DNA of 64,000 nucleotides from Bacteroidia bacterium (GTDB lineage: Bacteria > Bacteroidota > Bacteroidia > B-17B0 > Aurantibacillaceae). Below the pieces are notes generated by a model. That model made no database searches. It saw only the letters and a program-made list of their open reading frames with translations, and was not told the origin of the DNA. Positions 1-9,300 of the stretch are shown piece after piece (positions within the stretch are counted from its first letter, which is position 1; the number at the start of each line of letters is the position of its first letter). The position numbers and the translations under genes were made by a program. Location: the NCBI GenBank assembly GCA_016787705.1, contig JAEUTP010000014.1:248001-312000 (forward strand), given 5' to 3'.

Positions 1-1
1 T

Positions 2-1567
2 GAAGAAAGTGGTGCTGAGGGGCGTGGCTTTGCGCACATAGCTACAGGTGCAAATGCAGGTACCTCTTATGAGTTGCCTCGCCTTGGAAAATTCTCTTGG
101 GAAAATGCTGTGGCTAGTCCATATGCAACCGATAAAACGGTGGTTGCAGGCTTAGATGATGCCACTCCAGGACAGGTATATTTTTATATTGGCACTAAAA
201 CCAATACAGGTAATGAAATAGATAAAGCCGGTTTAACAAATGGCAAACTTTATGGTGTAGCTGTTACAGGTTTAATTTTAGAATCAAATGCAAGCGTTCC
301 AGCTGCCGGTACAACTTTTTCTTTAGTTGATCTTGGAAACGTTTCGTCAATGACAGGTGCTGCGTTGCAAACTGCAAGTACAAATTCAGGTGTTACGCAA
401 TTCTTACGTCCTGAAGATGGTGCATGGGATCCTTCAAATCCAAAAGATTTTTATTTTGTAACTACAAATGGCTTTACGGCTAACAGTCGTTTGTGGAGAT
501 TAAGCTTTACAAATGCATCTAATCCCGAATTAGGTGGAACAATAACTGCTGTATTAGATGGCAGCGAAGGTCAAATAATGATGGATAATTTCGGAATTGA
601 TAATTCAGGACATCTGATAATTCAGGAAGATGTAGGCAACCAGGCACACAACGGAAAAATGTGGCAATATACTATTGCAAACGATAACCTTACATTAATT
701 GCCCAGCACGATCCCAATCGTTTTATTACAGGTGGGCCAAATTTTCTTACACAGGATGAAGAAGCTTCAGGTATTTTTGATGCACAATCGATCTTAGGTC
801 CGGGTATGTTCTTATTTGTTGACCAGGCACATTATTCAATCCCTGCACCGGTTCTGGAAGGAGGACAGATCCTTGCTTTATATAATCCTTCAACAGCTAT
901 TGTTAATCCTGAAATAAATTTGCAAGGCAATGCAACAAATATTATTGACGGCGCAACTACAACATCCGCAGGCGATAATACAAACTTTGGTTTGGTTGGT
1001 ATTAGCTTTCCACAAACAAAAAACTTTGTAATTCAAAACACAGGTTTAGGAAATTTAGTAATTACACAAATTGGTTTTTCGGGCGCTAACGCTAATGAAT
1101 TTACTTTATCTGGTACCCCAATTGTTTATCCTTTAACTATTGCTCCGGCTGCATCGCAAACTATTTCGGTGCAATTTTCACCAACAGCAGCAGGTACACG
1201 TTCTGCAAATATTCATATTGTAAATACCGATATTACCGAAACATGGTATGATTATAAATTAGAAGGAAATGCTATGGTTACTACGGGTATAAACGCATAT
1301 AAATCTTTAACTGAATCGGTTTCATTATATCCAAATCCAACAAAGGATTTCGCAACTGTTAAAGTTGTAAGTGAAAACTCTGGCAATGTAACAGTAAATA
1401 TTTATGATATTCAAGGAAAATTAGTAAAATCTCCAATAGAGTCGCTGACAGAGCAAGGTGAGAACTTAATTTCAATAAATACCGTTGACCTTAAAAACGG
1501 ATTATATTTTGTAGAAGTTACTTCTGCAGGTAAAAAAACAAGAGTTGAAATGGTTGTAAACCACTAA
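2..1567 (+). CDS. PhoX-like (DUF839) secreted protein with T9SS sorting domain, 5' truncated
   Basis: The reading frame is open to the left window edge from base 2, so the N-terminus is missing; the TTG at 74 is only an internal codon. The visible part resembles the DUF839/PhoX beta-propeller family (stretches such as WENAVASPYATDKTVV and GQVYFYIGTKTNTGNEIDKA). PhoX members are calcium-dependent extracellular phosphatases, but catalytic residues cannot be verified here. About nt 980-1260 encode an ASH/choice-of-anchor-D type domain (KNFVIQNTGLGNLVI, SVQFSPTAAGTRSANI). The last 80 residues form a type A T9SS sorting domain (SLYPNPTKDF ... GLYFVEV), so the protein is expected to cross the outer membrane and be surface attached or released. 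The phosphatase role is inferred. Confidence 0.75.
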   Translation, partial: EESGAEGRGFAHIATGANAGTSYELPRLGKFSWENAVASPYATDKTVVAGLDDATPGQVYFYIGTKTNTGNEIDKAGLTNGKLYGVAVTGLILESNASVPAAGTTFSLVDLGNVSSMTGAALQTASTNSGVTQFLRPEDGAWDPSNPKDFYFVTTNGFTANSRLWRLSFTNASNPELGGTITAVLDGSEGQIMMDNFGIDNSGHLIIQEDVGNQAHNGKMWQYTIANDNLTLIAQHDPNRFITGGPNFLTQDEEASGIFDAQSILGPGMFLFVDQAHYSIPAPVLEGGQILALYNPSTAIVNPEINLQGNATNIIDGATTTSAGDNTNFGLVGISFPQTKNFVIQNTGLGNLVITQIGFSGANANEFTLSGTPIVYPLTIAPAASQTISVQFSPTAAGTRSANIHIVNTDITETWYDYKLEGNAMVTTGINAYKSLTESVSLYPNPTKDFATVKVVSENSGNVTVNIYDIQGKLVKSPIESLTEQGENLISINTVDLKNGLYFVEVTSAGKKTRVEMVVNH

Positions 1568-1590
1568 TCACAAAATACTAAAAAAGTTAT

Positions 1591-1619
1591 AGGCTGGGTA
1601 TGCAAAGCATGCCTGGCCT
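1591..1619 (+). terminator. Strong hairpin between the PhoX-like gene and the peroxidase gene
   Basis: Thirteen-base arms (1591-1603 and 1607-1619) pair around an AAA loop with three G-T wobbles. No clear T run follows, so it may be a weak terminator or a 3' end stabiliser. A near-consensus -7 box, TATATTTA at 1627-1634, follows just before the next start codon. Confidence 0.45.
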
Positions 1620-1645
1620 TTACTGCTATATTTACAAGTACTAAA

Positions 1646-3571
1646 ATGAAAAAAAAAGCAACAATTTTATTATTTTTTTTAACACTACTTTGTATTACTT
1701 TTTCTTTTAAAAAAGAAAGTAATGCTAATGATTACATTACTGATTACCAATCAAAATTAGCAGTATTCAAAAATAGACAATCTGTTTTATTAGATTGTAT
1801 TGAAAAAAGTAATCTTTCCTCAAAAAAAGATCTTGAAAAAATAAGATATCAATTAAATAATACACGTAACGCATTAAAAAGTATTGATTTTTGGTTACGT
1901 TATTTAGAGCCAATTTCATATAAAAAAATTAACGGACCATTACCCGTTGAATGGGAAACAGAGGTATTTGAAAAATTTGAAAAACCTTATAAACGAGAGG
2001 GTGCGGGCTTAACATTAGCATCACTTTACCTGGAAGAAGAAAACATTAAAAAAGATTCACTCTTAAACCTGGTATACTCCTCAATAAAAGCTACGCAGGT
2101 TTTTAGTGCCGATTCTATTACAAATAATTTAAAAGAACACCATCACTTTTTTTTATGCAACCGATTGTTTTTATTAAATCTTGCTGCCATTTATACAACC
2201 GGTTTTGAATGCCCTGATACCAAGAAAATAATTCCCGAACTACAGGAAATGCTTATTAGCGTTGATAAAACATACGCTTCTTTTAATTCAGGATTTTCAA
2301 CTACTCCCCTTACTAATAATTACCTTGGACTCTACAAAAACACAATAGCTTTTGTAAACGCTCAATCAAAAGATTTTGAACGCTTCGATCATTTTACTTT
2401 TATAAGAGATTATGTTAATCCATTATTTACGATCAATCAGCAACTAATAAAAGAATACAATGTTAGGAGTAAAAGTTATGTTGACTACTCATTGAATAAG
2501 AACAGTACTTCTATTTTTAGCAAGAATTTGTATAACGGACAAAATTCAAAAGGAATTTATTTGAGAGTAAACGACCCTAAAGTGTTAGCTGAGATCGAGA
2601 AAATCGGGAAACTCTTATTTTACGATCCAATTCTCTCCGGTAACAGTCAAAGAAGTTGTGCTTCTTGCCATAAACCAACACATTATTTTACCGATACGTT
2701 AACTGCAACTTCTCTTCAATTTGATGCAAAAAAATTCTTACCCAGAAATTCACCCTCGTTAATAAATGCTCAATATAATCATTTAATAATGCTGGATGGT
2801 AAACATATTTCCCTACAAAATCAAACAAAAGATGTCATTACAAACCCGATTGAAATGGGTGGCAATGAAACAGAGGTTCTTAAAAAGATACTAAGCTGTA
2901 ATGATTACCTCGATGCTTTTAAAAATTTTTTAAAATACACGCCAACTGAAAAAGAAATAAACATGGAGCATATTACCTCTGCTATTACCTTTTATTACGG
3001 AAAATTTAGTAAATACTATTCCCCATTTGATATGGCAATAAATAATAATGAAAAATTGGATGAGTCGGCTCAAAAAGGGTTTAATGTTTTTATGAGTAAA
3101 GCTCAATGCGCAACTTGTCATTTTGCACCACAATTTAACGGTGTAAAACCGCCATATGTTAGCTCCGAATTTGAAGTTTTGGGAGTGCCAAAAGATACCG
3201 GTTTTACAGCTTTAAGTTTAGATAAAGGCAGATTTGGTATTAATGCAGCAACAGAAACAGCAAATGCTTTTAGAACTGGCACAATACGGAATACTGCTAA
3301 AACCGCTCCCTATATGCATAACGGTGTTTTTAAAAATTTAAACCAGGTTATAGATTTTTATGATGCAGGCGGTGGTGCAGGAAAAGGGTTACATGTACCT
3401 AACCAGACATTATCATCTGACTCCTTGCATTTAAGTAAAGAAGACAAGATTAATTTACTGGCTTTTATAAATTCGCTAAACGAAAAAATTGAATTTGAAA
3501 AGATTCCTGAAAAATTACCCGCATCAAAAATAAAAGAATTAAATAAAAGAAAAGTAAGTGGTGAATATTAA
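1646..3571 (+). CDS. Di-haem cytochrome c peroxidase/MauG family protein with N-terminal extension
   Basis: A signal peptide is present (MKKKATILLFFLTLLCITFSF). Residues about 30-300 form a mostly helical region of the type found fused to peroxidases in Bacteroidota (RNALKSIDFWLRYLEP ... KKINGPLP). The C-terminal half is a bacterial cytochrome c peroxidase domain with two CxxCH haem sites, C338-H342 (CASCH) and C488-H492 (CATCH), plus the family segment TAPYMHNGVFKNLNQVIDFY. Such periplasmic enzymes reduce H2O2 or, as in MauG, oxidise a protein partner. It is followed 10 bp later by a small c-type cytochrome that could donate electrons. The function of the N-terminal domain is unknown. Confidence 0.85.
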   Translation: MKKKATILLFFLTLLCITFSFKKESNANDYITDYQSKLAVFKNRQSVLLDCIEKSNLSSKKDLEKIRYQLNNTRNALKSIDFWLRYLEPISYKKINGPLPVEWETEVFEKFEKPYKREGAGLTLASLYLEEENIKKDSLLNLVYSSIKATQVFSADSITNNLKEHHHFFLCNRLFLLNLAAIYTTGFECPDTKKIIPELQEMLISVDKTYASFNSGFSTTPLTNNYLGLYKNTIAFVNAQSKDFERFDHFTFIRDYVNPLFTINQQLIKEYNVRSKSYVDYSLNKNSTSIFSKNLYNGQNSKGIYLRVNDPKVLAEIEKIGKLLFYDPILSGNSQRSCASCHKPTHYFTDTLTATSLQFDAKKFLPRNSPSLINAQYNHLIMLDGKHISLQNQTKDVITNPIEMGGNETEVLKKILSCNDYLDAFKNFLKYTPTEKEINMEHITSAITFYYGKFSKYYSPFDMAINNNEKLDESAQKGFNVFMSKAQCATCHFAPQFNGVKPPYVSSEFEVLGVPKDTGFTALSLDKGRFGINAATETANAFRTGTIRNTAKTAPYMHNGVFKNLNQVIDFYDAGGGAGKGLHVPNQTLSSDSLHLSKEDKINLLAFINSLNEKIEFEKIPEKLPASKIKELNKRKVSGEY

Positions 3572-3581
3572 AGATGTAAGA

Positions 3582-3941
3582 ATGAAAACAGTTAAATTTA
3601 TTATTTTCTCTATAATAGTTTTTATATTGGTAAAATGCCAATCTCAAAAAAAAGTAGAATACGAATTGCCTGAAGCTATGCTTCCCCACGTAAAAACAAT
3701 GTATGCTGTGCAATGTGATAAAGGAAAGATACTATATGATATAAACTGCGCCAGATGCCATAACACAAATGTGAAAGGTAAACAGATTATTCCTGACTTT
3801 AAACCTGAACAGCTGGTTGGCTATGCTTTAAGAGTTAAAAATGCGCAGCATGAAAAAAATATGCCAGATACTTTGGTGAGCGAGGAAGAACTTGGTATAA
3901 TTATGATATTTTTAAGCTATAAGAAAAAAAATAAGCAGTAA
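3582..3941 (+). CDS. Small mono-haem c-type cytochrome, probable lipoprotein
   Basis: I chose the ATG at 3582 because a GTG further upstream (3558) lies inside the preceding gene and would spoil the signal peptide. The product is 119 residues, begins with a hydrophobic stretch ending at C19 (FILVKC) and carries one haem site, C56-H60 (CARCH). The lysine before C19 is unusual for a lipobox, so lipidation is tentative. The rest resembles a short cytochrome c fold with a possible distal Met in KNMPDTL. It probably exchanges electrons with the peroxidase 10 bp upstream. Confidence 0.75.
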   Translation: MKTVKFIIFSIIVFILVKCQSQKKVEYELPEAMLPHVKTMYAVQCDKGKILYDINCARCHNTNVKGKQIIPDFKPEQLVGYALRVKNAQHEKNMPDTLVSEEELGIIMIFLSYKKKNKQ

Positions 3942-3943
3942 TA

Positions 3944-4708
3944 TTAATTTTTACTACAAAAATAGATCATCTCACCGGCGGGTAAACGATACCTGTCAAC
4001 CAGCTCAGGTGAAAGTGTATTTACAAAATTATCTACCTTAACGCTGAACCCTGCTGCAGCTAATTTGTCTTTATAATCCAAACCAAATAAGCGAACATGA
4101 TCTTTTTGCCAGAAATGAATTTCTCGGTCCGCTTCGCTGGTTATAGTTTTATCTTCGTAAGTATTAGCGCGCGTTGTATCTAAAGGTACCTGAAAAATTC
4201 CCCAGCCCCCCGGTTTCATTATGCGATAAAGCTCGCGCATACATTGATCAGCATCTTCAACATGCTCTAATACGTGATTGCAAAATATCACATCAAAGGT
4301 ATTGTCTTCAAATGGTGCTTTATGTAAGTCGAAATGCACATCTGCTATGGGGCTGTTATAATCTCCCGTGGTGTATTTTAAATTCTTTTGCGCCTTAAAT
4401 AATTTGTAAAAGCATTGCTCAGGCGCAATGTGCAACATGTTATGCGGCTTTGTGAAAAAATCTGTTTTTTGCTTAAGGTATAACCACAGCAATCTGTGAC
4501 GCTCTAACGATAAGCTTCCCGGACATAATACATTTTTGCGTTTTGCTTTGCCACTGTAACCATAGGGTAAAAATTTGCGGTAAGTTTTGCCGGTGATTGG
4601 ATCTTCGTAACGGTTGCCATAATATAAAACCGGGGCAAGCTTACTAAATATCAAACTTAATTGGATTAATATAGGACGGGGAATAGTTCTTAAAAGAAAA
4701 TGGAACAT
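3944..4708 (-). CDS. Class I SAM-dependent methyltransferase
   Basis: A 254-residue protein with a methyltransferase type 11 core: LHIAPEQ at the SAM-binding motif I position, then DVIFCNHVLEHVEDAD and LYRIMKPGGWGIFQVP. The N-terminal 80 residues carry a conserved cap (NRYEDPITGKTYRKFLPYGY). Substrate cannot be assigned; relatives are often near glycan or lipid genes, but nothing here supports that. It ends 2 bp from the convergent cytochrome gene. Confidence 0.8.
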   Translation of the reverse strand: MFHFLLRTIPRPILIQLSLIFSKLAPVLYYGNRYEDPITGKTYRKFLPYGYSGKAKRKNVLCPGSLSLERHRLLWLYLKQKTDFFTKPHNMLHIAPEQCFYKLFKAQKNLKYTTGDYNSPIADVHFDLHKAPFEDNTFDVIFCNHVLEHVEDADQCMRELYRIMKPGGWGIFQVPLDTTRANTYEDKTITSEADREIHFWQKDHVRLFGLDYKDKLAAAGFSVKVDNFVNTLSPELVDRYRLPAGEMIYFCSKN

Positions 4709-4771
4709 TGCTATACTTTATAATGAAGGCTTAAAGATAGTAAAATTCCATAAACAATACTCAGATTATAG

Positions 4772-4795
4772 TGTCACGTCGAGCGGAGTCGAGAC
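4772..4795. repeat. Bacteroidota palindromic repeat, copy 1
   Basis: The core GTCGAGCGGAGTCGAGAC appears here on the + strand and in inverted orientation at 5160-5183. The 24-base units differ at one base. The motif type is common in intergenic DNA of Bacteroidota. The two copies bracket the GIY-YIG gene. Confidence 0.8.
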
Positions 4796-4806
4796 GCCTA
4801 TAATAC

Positions 4807-5124
4807 CTATTTAAAATTAATATGCGAACTGTTATTATTACACCTTGAACCTTCTTTCAAGGATAGCCAATCAGAGTTTATTAAAGCTTCCTTTTTCTTC
4901 CTGCTCCACTTTTTGATGCACGTCTCCCATTCGATAGCTAGATTGAAATCAGAAAAGCGTTCATGAAATTTTAGATTAACAGGTCTTCTACTATAGGTAA
5001 AAGCATCTTTATCAATTCCTGTATTATGTTCTATAATACGTTGCTCTAAGTCGTTCGTAATACCAGTGTAGTAAAGGTCGTCAGAGCATTCTAAAATATA
5101 AACATAAAGATATCTAATAACCAT
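4807..5124 (-). CDS. GIY-YIG nuclease-domain protein
   Basis: A 105-residue protein with a single GIY-YIG domain of the UPF0213/YhbQ type. YVYILECSDDLYYTGITND is the GIY/YIG strand pair, followed by QRIIEHNTG with the catalytic Arg and by a basic region (KKWSRKKKEAL). Biochemical roles of these single-domain proteins are poorly known. The gene sits inside an inverted pair of palindromic repeats, which suggests a small repeat-associated unit. The last 15 residues (SRCNNNSSHINFK) look like non-conserved tail. Confidence 0.8.
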   Translation of the reverse strand: MVIRYLYVYILECSDDLYYTGITNDLEQRIIEHNTGIDKDAFTYSRRPVNLKFHERFSDFNLAIEWETCIKKWSRKKKEALINSDWLSLKEGSRCNNNSSHINFK

Positions 5125-5159
5125 TGGAATTGAATTTTCTTATTAGTTTTAGTGGATGT

Positions 5160-5183
5160 GTCTCGACTCCGCTCGACATGACA
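5160..5183. repeat. Bacteroidota palindromic repeat, copy 2 (inverted)
   Basis: Reverse-complement copy of 4772-4795, located between the GIY-YIG start codon and the end of ruvB. Read in frame it gives the spurious peptide HVERSRDTS, typical of mis-annotated repeat ORFs in this phylum. Confidence 0.8.
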
Positions 5184-5199
5184 TGCATTTCTAACAATA

Positions 5200-6228
5200 T
5201 CAAATATCAAACAACCCACCATCTTTTTTCCAGATGCTTTTGCCCAAATGTTTATAGGCTTTTTCTGTAGCTTCACGGCCACGCGGCGTGCGTGTCAAAT
5301 AACCTTCCTGAACCAGAAATGGTTCATACACTTCTTCAATAGTGCCGCTTTCTTCACCAACAGCGGTGCTAATGGTACCAATACCTACAGGCCCGCCTTT
5401 AAACTTATCAATGATGCAACTAAGTATGCGATGATCCATTTCATCTAATCCATTCTGGTCTACATTCAAGGCTTTTAAAGAATAAGTGGCCATTTCAATG
5501 TCAATATTGCCATTACCTTTAATTTGTGCAAAATCGCGTACCCTGCGCAATAAAGCATTGGCAATACGCGGTGTTCCCCTGCTCCTGCGGGCTATTTCGT
5601 ATGCCGCTTCATCTTTTATGCCAACATTTAAAATGTCTGAGCTACGCTGTACAATACTAGTCAAAACCTTGCTATCATAATAATTTAAACGGCTGGTAAT
5701 GCCAAAGCGTGCGCGTAACGGAGAGGTTAATAATCCACTTCGGGTAGTAGCTCCAACTAGAGTAAAAGGGTTTAATTTGATCTGAACTGTTCTGGCGTTT
5801 GGCCCGCTATCAATCATAATGTCTATTTTATAATCTTCCATGGCGGAGTACAAATACTCTTCAACTATCGGACTTAAACGATGGATCTCATCAATAAATA
5901 ATACATCAAAAGGCTCTAAATTGGTTAATAATCCGGCAAGGTCACCCGGTTTATCCAGCACGGGTCCACTTGTTACTTTTAAATTAACCCCAAGATCGTT
6001 AGAAATGATATGTGCTAAAGTTGTTTTTCCTAAACCCGGGGGGCCATGTAGTAATACATGATCCAATGCTTCATTGCGCTGTTTTGCAGCAGCCACAAAC
6101 ACACGTAAATTATCTACCACATTTTGCTGACCGCTAAAATCTTCAAAAGCAATAGGCCGTAGTGCACGTTCTATCTCTTTATCGGTTGTGTTCAGATTTT
6201 CACCGTCAGGGTTTAGATTGTCATTCAT
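5200..6228 (-). CDS. ruvB: Holliday junction branch migration ATPase RuvB
   Basis: Full-length RuvB (342 residues). Walker A is GPPGLGKT at 62-69 and Walker B FIDEIHR at 111-117. Sensor 1 lies in GATTRSGLL, the arginine-finger region is LRARFGI, and the C-terminal winged helix includes [12 protein letters not shown]. It drives branch migration of Holliday junctions together with RuvA during recombination and repair. RuvA and RuvC are not in the window. The ATG at 6228 gives the usual length. Confidence 0.97.
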   Translation of the reverse strand: MNDNLNPDGENLNTTDKEIERALRPIAFEDFSGQQNVVDNLRVFVAAAKQRNEALDHVLLHGPPGLGKTTLAHIISNDLGVNLKVTSGPVLDKPGDLAGLLTNLEPFDVLFIDEIHRLSPIVEEYLYSAMEDYKIDIMIDSGPNARTVQIKLNPFTLVGATTRSGLLTSPLRARFGITSRLNYYDSKVLTSIVQRSSDILNVGIKDEAAYEIARRSRGTPRIANALLRRVRDFAQIKGNGNIDIEMATYSLKALNVDQNGLDEMDHRILSCIIDKFKGGPVGIGTISTAVGEESGTIEEVYEPFLVQEGYLTRTPRGREATEKAYKHLGKSIWKKDGGLFDI

Positions 6229-6326
6229 AAGATAAAGGTAAATGAAAGATCCATGGTATCTTGCTACAAATTATAGAATCAGGAAACATTTATTTTAGTT
6301 AACAATTTATTACAAGATAAGCAATA

Positions 6327-6347
6327 ACTTAAAGTGTTTCTTTAAGT
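6327..6347 (+). promoter_or_regulatory. Hairpin abutting the alpha-2-macroglobulin start
   Basis: A perfect 8-bp stem (ACTTAAAG/CTTTAAGT, loop TGTTT) ends four bases before the ATG at 6352. It would hide that start if the transcript begins upstream, which favours the alternative ATG at 6382 or translational control. No function is shown. Confidence 0.35.
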
Positions 6348-6351
6348 AAAA

Positions 6352-9300
6352 ATGTTATTTTTAAATTCAAATTTGTACGATATGTTATTACAAAAAATAA
6401 AATATATGGCCATTGGTGTGGCTATGACGGCAGGTGTGGTATTACTATACAATAACCGCGATATTTTTAAGAACCTTACCGGCAGCAATAAAAACGGCGG
6501 TATTGTTAATAAGATAAACCCAGAGTTTGCCAGCTATATCAGTGCTTTTACAACGGGCTATGTTTCTACCGGCTCAACCATTAAAATTAAGTTGAGCAGC
6601 GAATTTGCCAATACAACACAATTAAATAAAGCTTTAACAGAAAAATATTTCTCCTTTTCTCCTTCTATTGAAGGCGAGACTGTTTGGAAAGATGGGCAAA
6701 CTTTAGAGTTCAGGCCAAAGCAACGCTTAAAGCCCGGCCAAATTTATACTGCAACCTTCAACTTAAATAAATTGGTTGAAGTAAAAAAAGAATTGCAGGA
6801 ATTTGAGTTCCAGTTCCAGGCCATTCAACAGTCTGCTCAATTGCAGCTAAATGATTTAAAGAGCTACCATTCTAATGATTATAGTTTTTACAGCTTAAGC
6901 GGCAATATCTCAACTGCCGATTTTGCCGACGCCGCTTTATTGGAAAAAACTCTTGATGCAAAACTAAACAGCAAAGATCTTACCGTTAAATGGACACATA
7001 ACGAAAAAGGCACGCTTCATAAATTTGTTATTGATAGTATTGAAAGAGGAAGCTCTACCCAAAAATTAAACTTGAGCTGCGATGGCAAAGGATTAAATAT
7101 TACTTATGCAGCCAAACAAAGCTTTGATATTCCTGCAAAAGACGAATTAACGCTTTTAAATGTACACGTTGTTTCTGTAGATGCTGATCCTTATGTACTG
7201 GTTAATTTCTCAAATCCCATTGATCAAAACCAGGCGTTGGAAGGGCTTATTGGCATTGATAAATTGACTGAAACAAAATACATTGTTAATAATAACCAGG
7301 TGTTAATTTATCCCGCCAATGCCAAAAGCGGTTCTTATATTTTAAAAGTTCAGTCGGTAAGAGATACTAAAGGACAGTTAAGCGAATCATCTGAACATAA
7401 TATTGTTTTTGAAGATGCTAAGCCTGCTGTTAAATTTAGTGGCGAAGGAAATATTTTACCTTCCACCAATAACCTTTCTATGCCCTTTGAAACCGTAAAT
7501 TTAAGAGCAGTTGATGTGAAGATCATTAAAATTTACGAGAACAACATTCTTCAATATTTGCAAACCAACGATATGGATGGCAATAATCAAATTGCGCAGG
7601 TTGGTAAAAAGATAATTGAGAAACGCATTAATTTAGGAATTACAAATCCGGCAGACTTTGGTGTCTGGAAAAAATTCTCATTGGATCTTGGAAGCCTTAT
7701 TAAATCTGAACCTGGAGCTATTTACAAAGTGTATTTAAGTTTTAAAAAGGCTTACTCTACTTTTCCTTGCTTAGGAAATAATAACGATGAAAAGTTTGAG
7801 ATGGAAGAAATTAAAGCACCCGAAGATGAAGATAACATTTCTTACTTTGGATATTATTATGATGAATATTCTTACAACTATGATTACGGCTACGAAGGAG
7901 AATACGAAGGTGATGGCGAAGAAAACGAGAATAGCTGGCAATTCAGAGATAATCCTTGCAAAAACGCTTATTATACACAATATGGCCGTTCGGTTTCAAG
8001 AAGTATTTTAGCCTCAGATCTTGGATTAACAGTTAAGAAAGGAAACGATGGTAGCTTTTTTGTGGTAGTAAATGATCTTGTTACAACAAAACCAATGAAT
8101 GGCATTGAAATTGAAATGTATGATTACCAAAAACAATTGATCATTTCTTCAAAAACAAATTCAGATGGACAGGCATTTATTTCGCCGGGCCAAAAACCAT
8201 ATTTCATCATCGCTAAAAAAGACAAGCAGCGAGCTTATCTAAAATTAGATGATGGTGCAACGCTTTCATTAAGCATGTATGATGTTTCGGGTGATGCAAT
8301 TAAAAAAGGAGTAAAAGGTTTTATTTATGGTGAGCGCGGTGTTTGGCGTCCTGGCGATTCATTATTCTTAACTTTTATTTTAGAAGATAAATTAGGTTCT
8401 ATTCCAACAGGGCATCCTGTGCAATTTGAATTGACCAATCCGCAAGGTCAATTATACAAACGTATTATCAGCAGTAAAGGTGTTGATGGCTTTTATAATT
8501 TCTCTTGCACAACTGATAAAAATGCGCCAACCGGTTTATGGAACGCTGATGTAAAAATCGGTTCCATGCATTTTAGTAAAAGTGTGCGTATCGAATCTAT
8601 TATGCCAAACCGTTTAAAAATTGAAGTGAACGTAGGTGATAATAAATTATTAATTGGAACAAAAGAAAATATGGTGAAACTGCATACCAATTGGTTAACC
8701 GGCGCCACCGCAAGAGGTTTAGCGGCTAACATTAATGTATCTTTAAACTCAGCAAGGACAGAGTTTGCAAAATATCCTGACCATAATTTTGACGATCAAA
8801 CAATACGTTTTGAAGCGCAACAAATAACCATTTTTGACGGCAAGGTAGATGAGAATGGAAATACGAGCTTCCCTTTAAAATTAGATCTTGGTAAAAATGC
8901 GCCCGGTTTATTAAAAGCAAATTTTAACACGCAGGTATTTGAACAAGGTGGTGCATTTAGCGTAGACCGTTTTACGGTGGATTATTCGCCTTACGCTTAT
9001 TATACGGGGATTAAAATGCCGGAAGGTGAAAGAAATTCAGGAATACTTTATACCGATAAAGAGCATTCTATTGATATTGCAACTGTTGATGCTTTAGGAA
9101 ATCCTGTTTCGCGCGGTAATTTAAAATTTGAATTATATAAATTAGAATGGCGCTGGTGGTGGGATCAGTACCGGGATGAATTAGCAAATTATGCTTCTGA
9201 TGATTATCATCGCAGCATTCAGCAAGAGAATTTTTCTTCTAAAAACGGTTCTGCAAAAATTAAAGTAAAAATTAAACAGAACGAATGGGGCCGTTATTTA

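Noticed and set aside
5091..5282. Small leftward frame containing HVERSRDTS
   Set aside because: It is made of repeat sequence between the GIY-YIG and ruvB genes and overlaps ruvB; repeat-derived, not a gene.
7771..8011. Opposed frames rich in Ile/Val/Phe or Met/Lys near the acidic loop
   Set aside because: They are shadows of the low-complexity Tyr/Asp loop of the alpha-2-macroglobulin.
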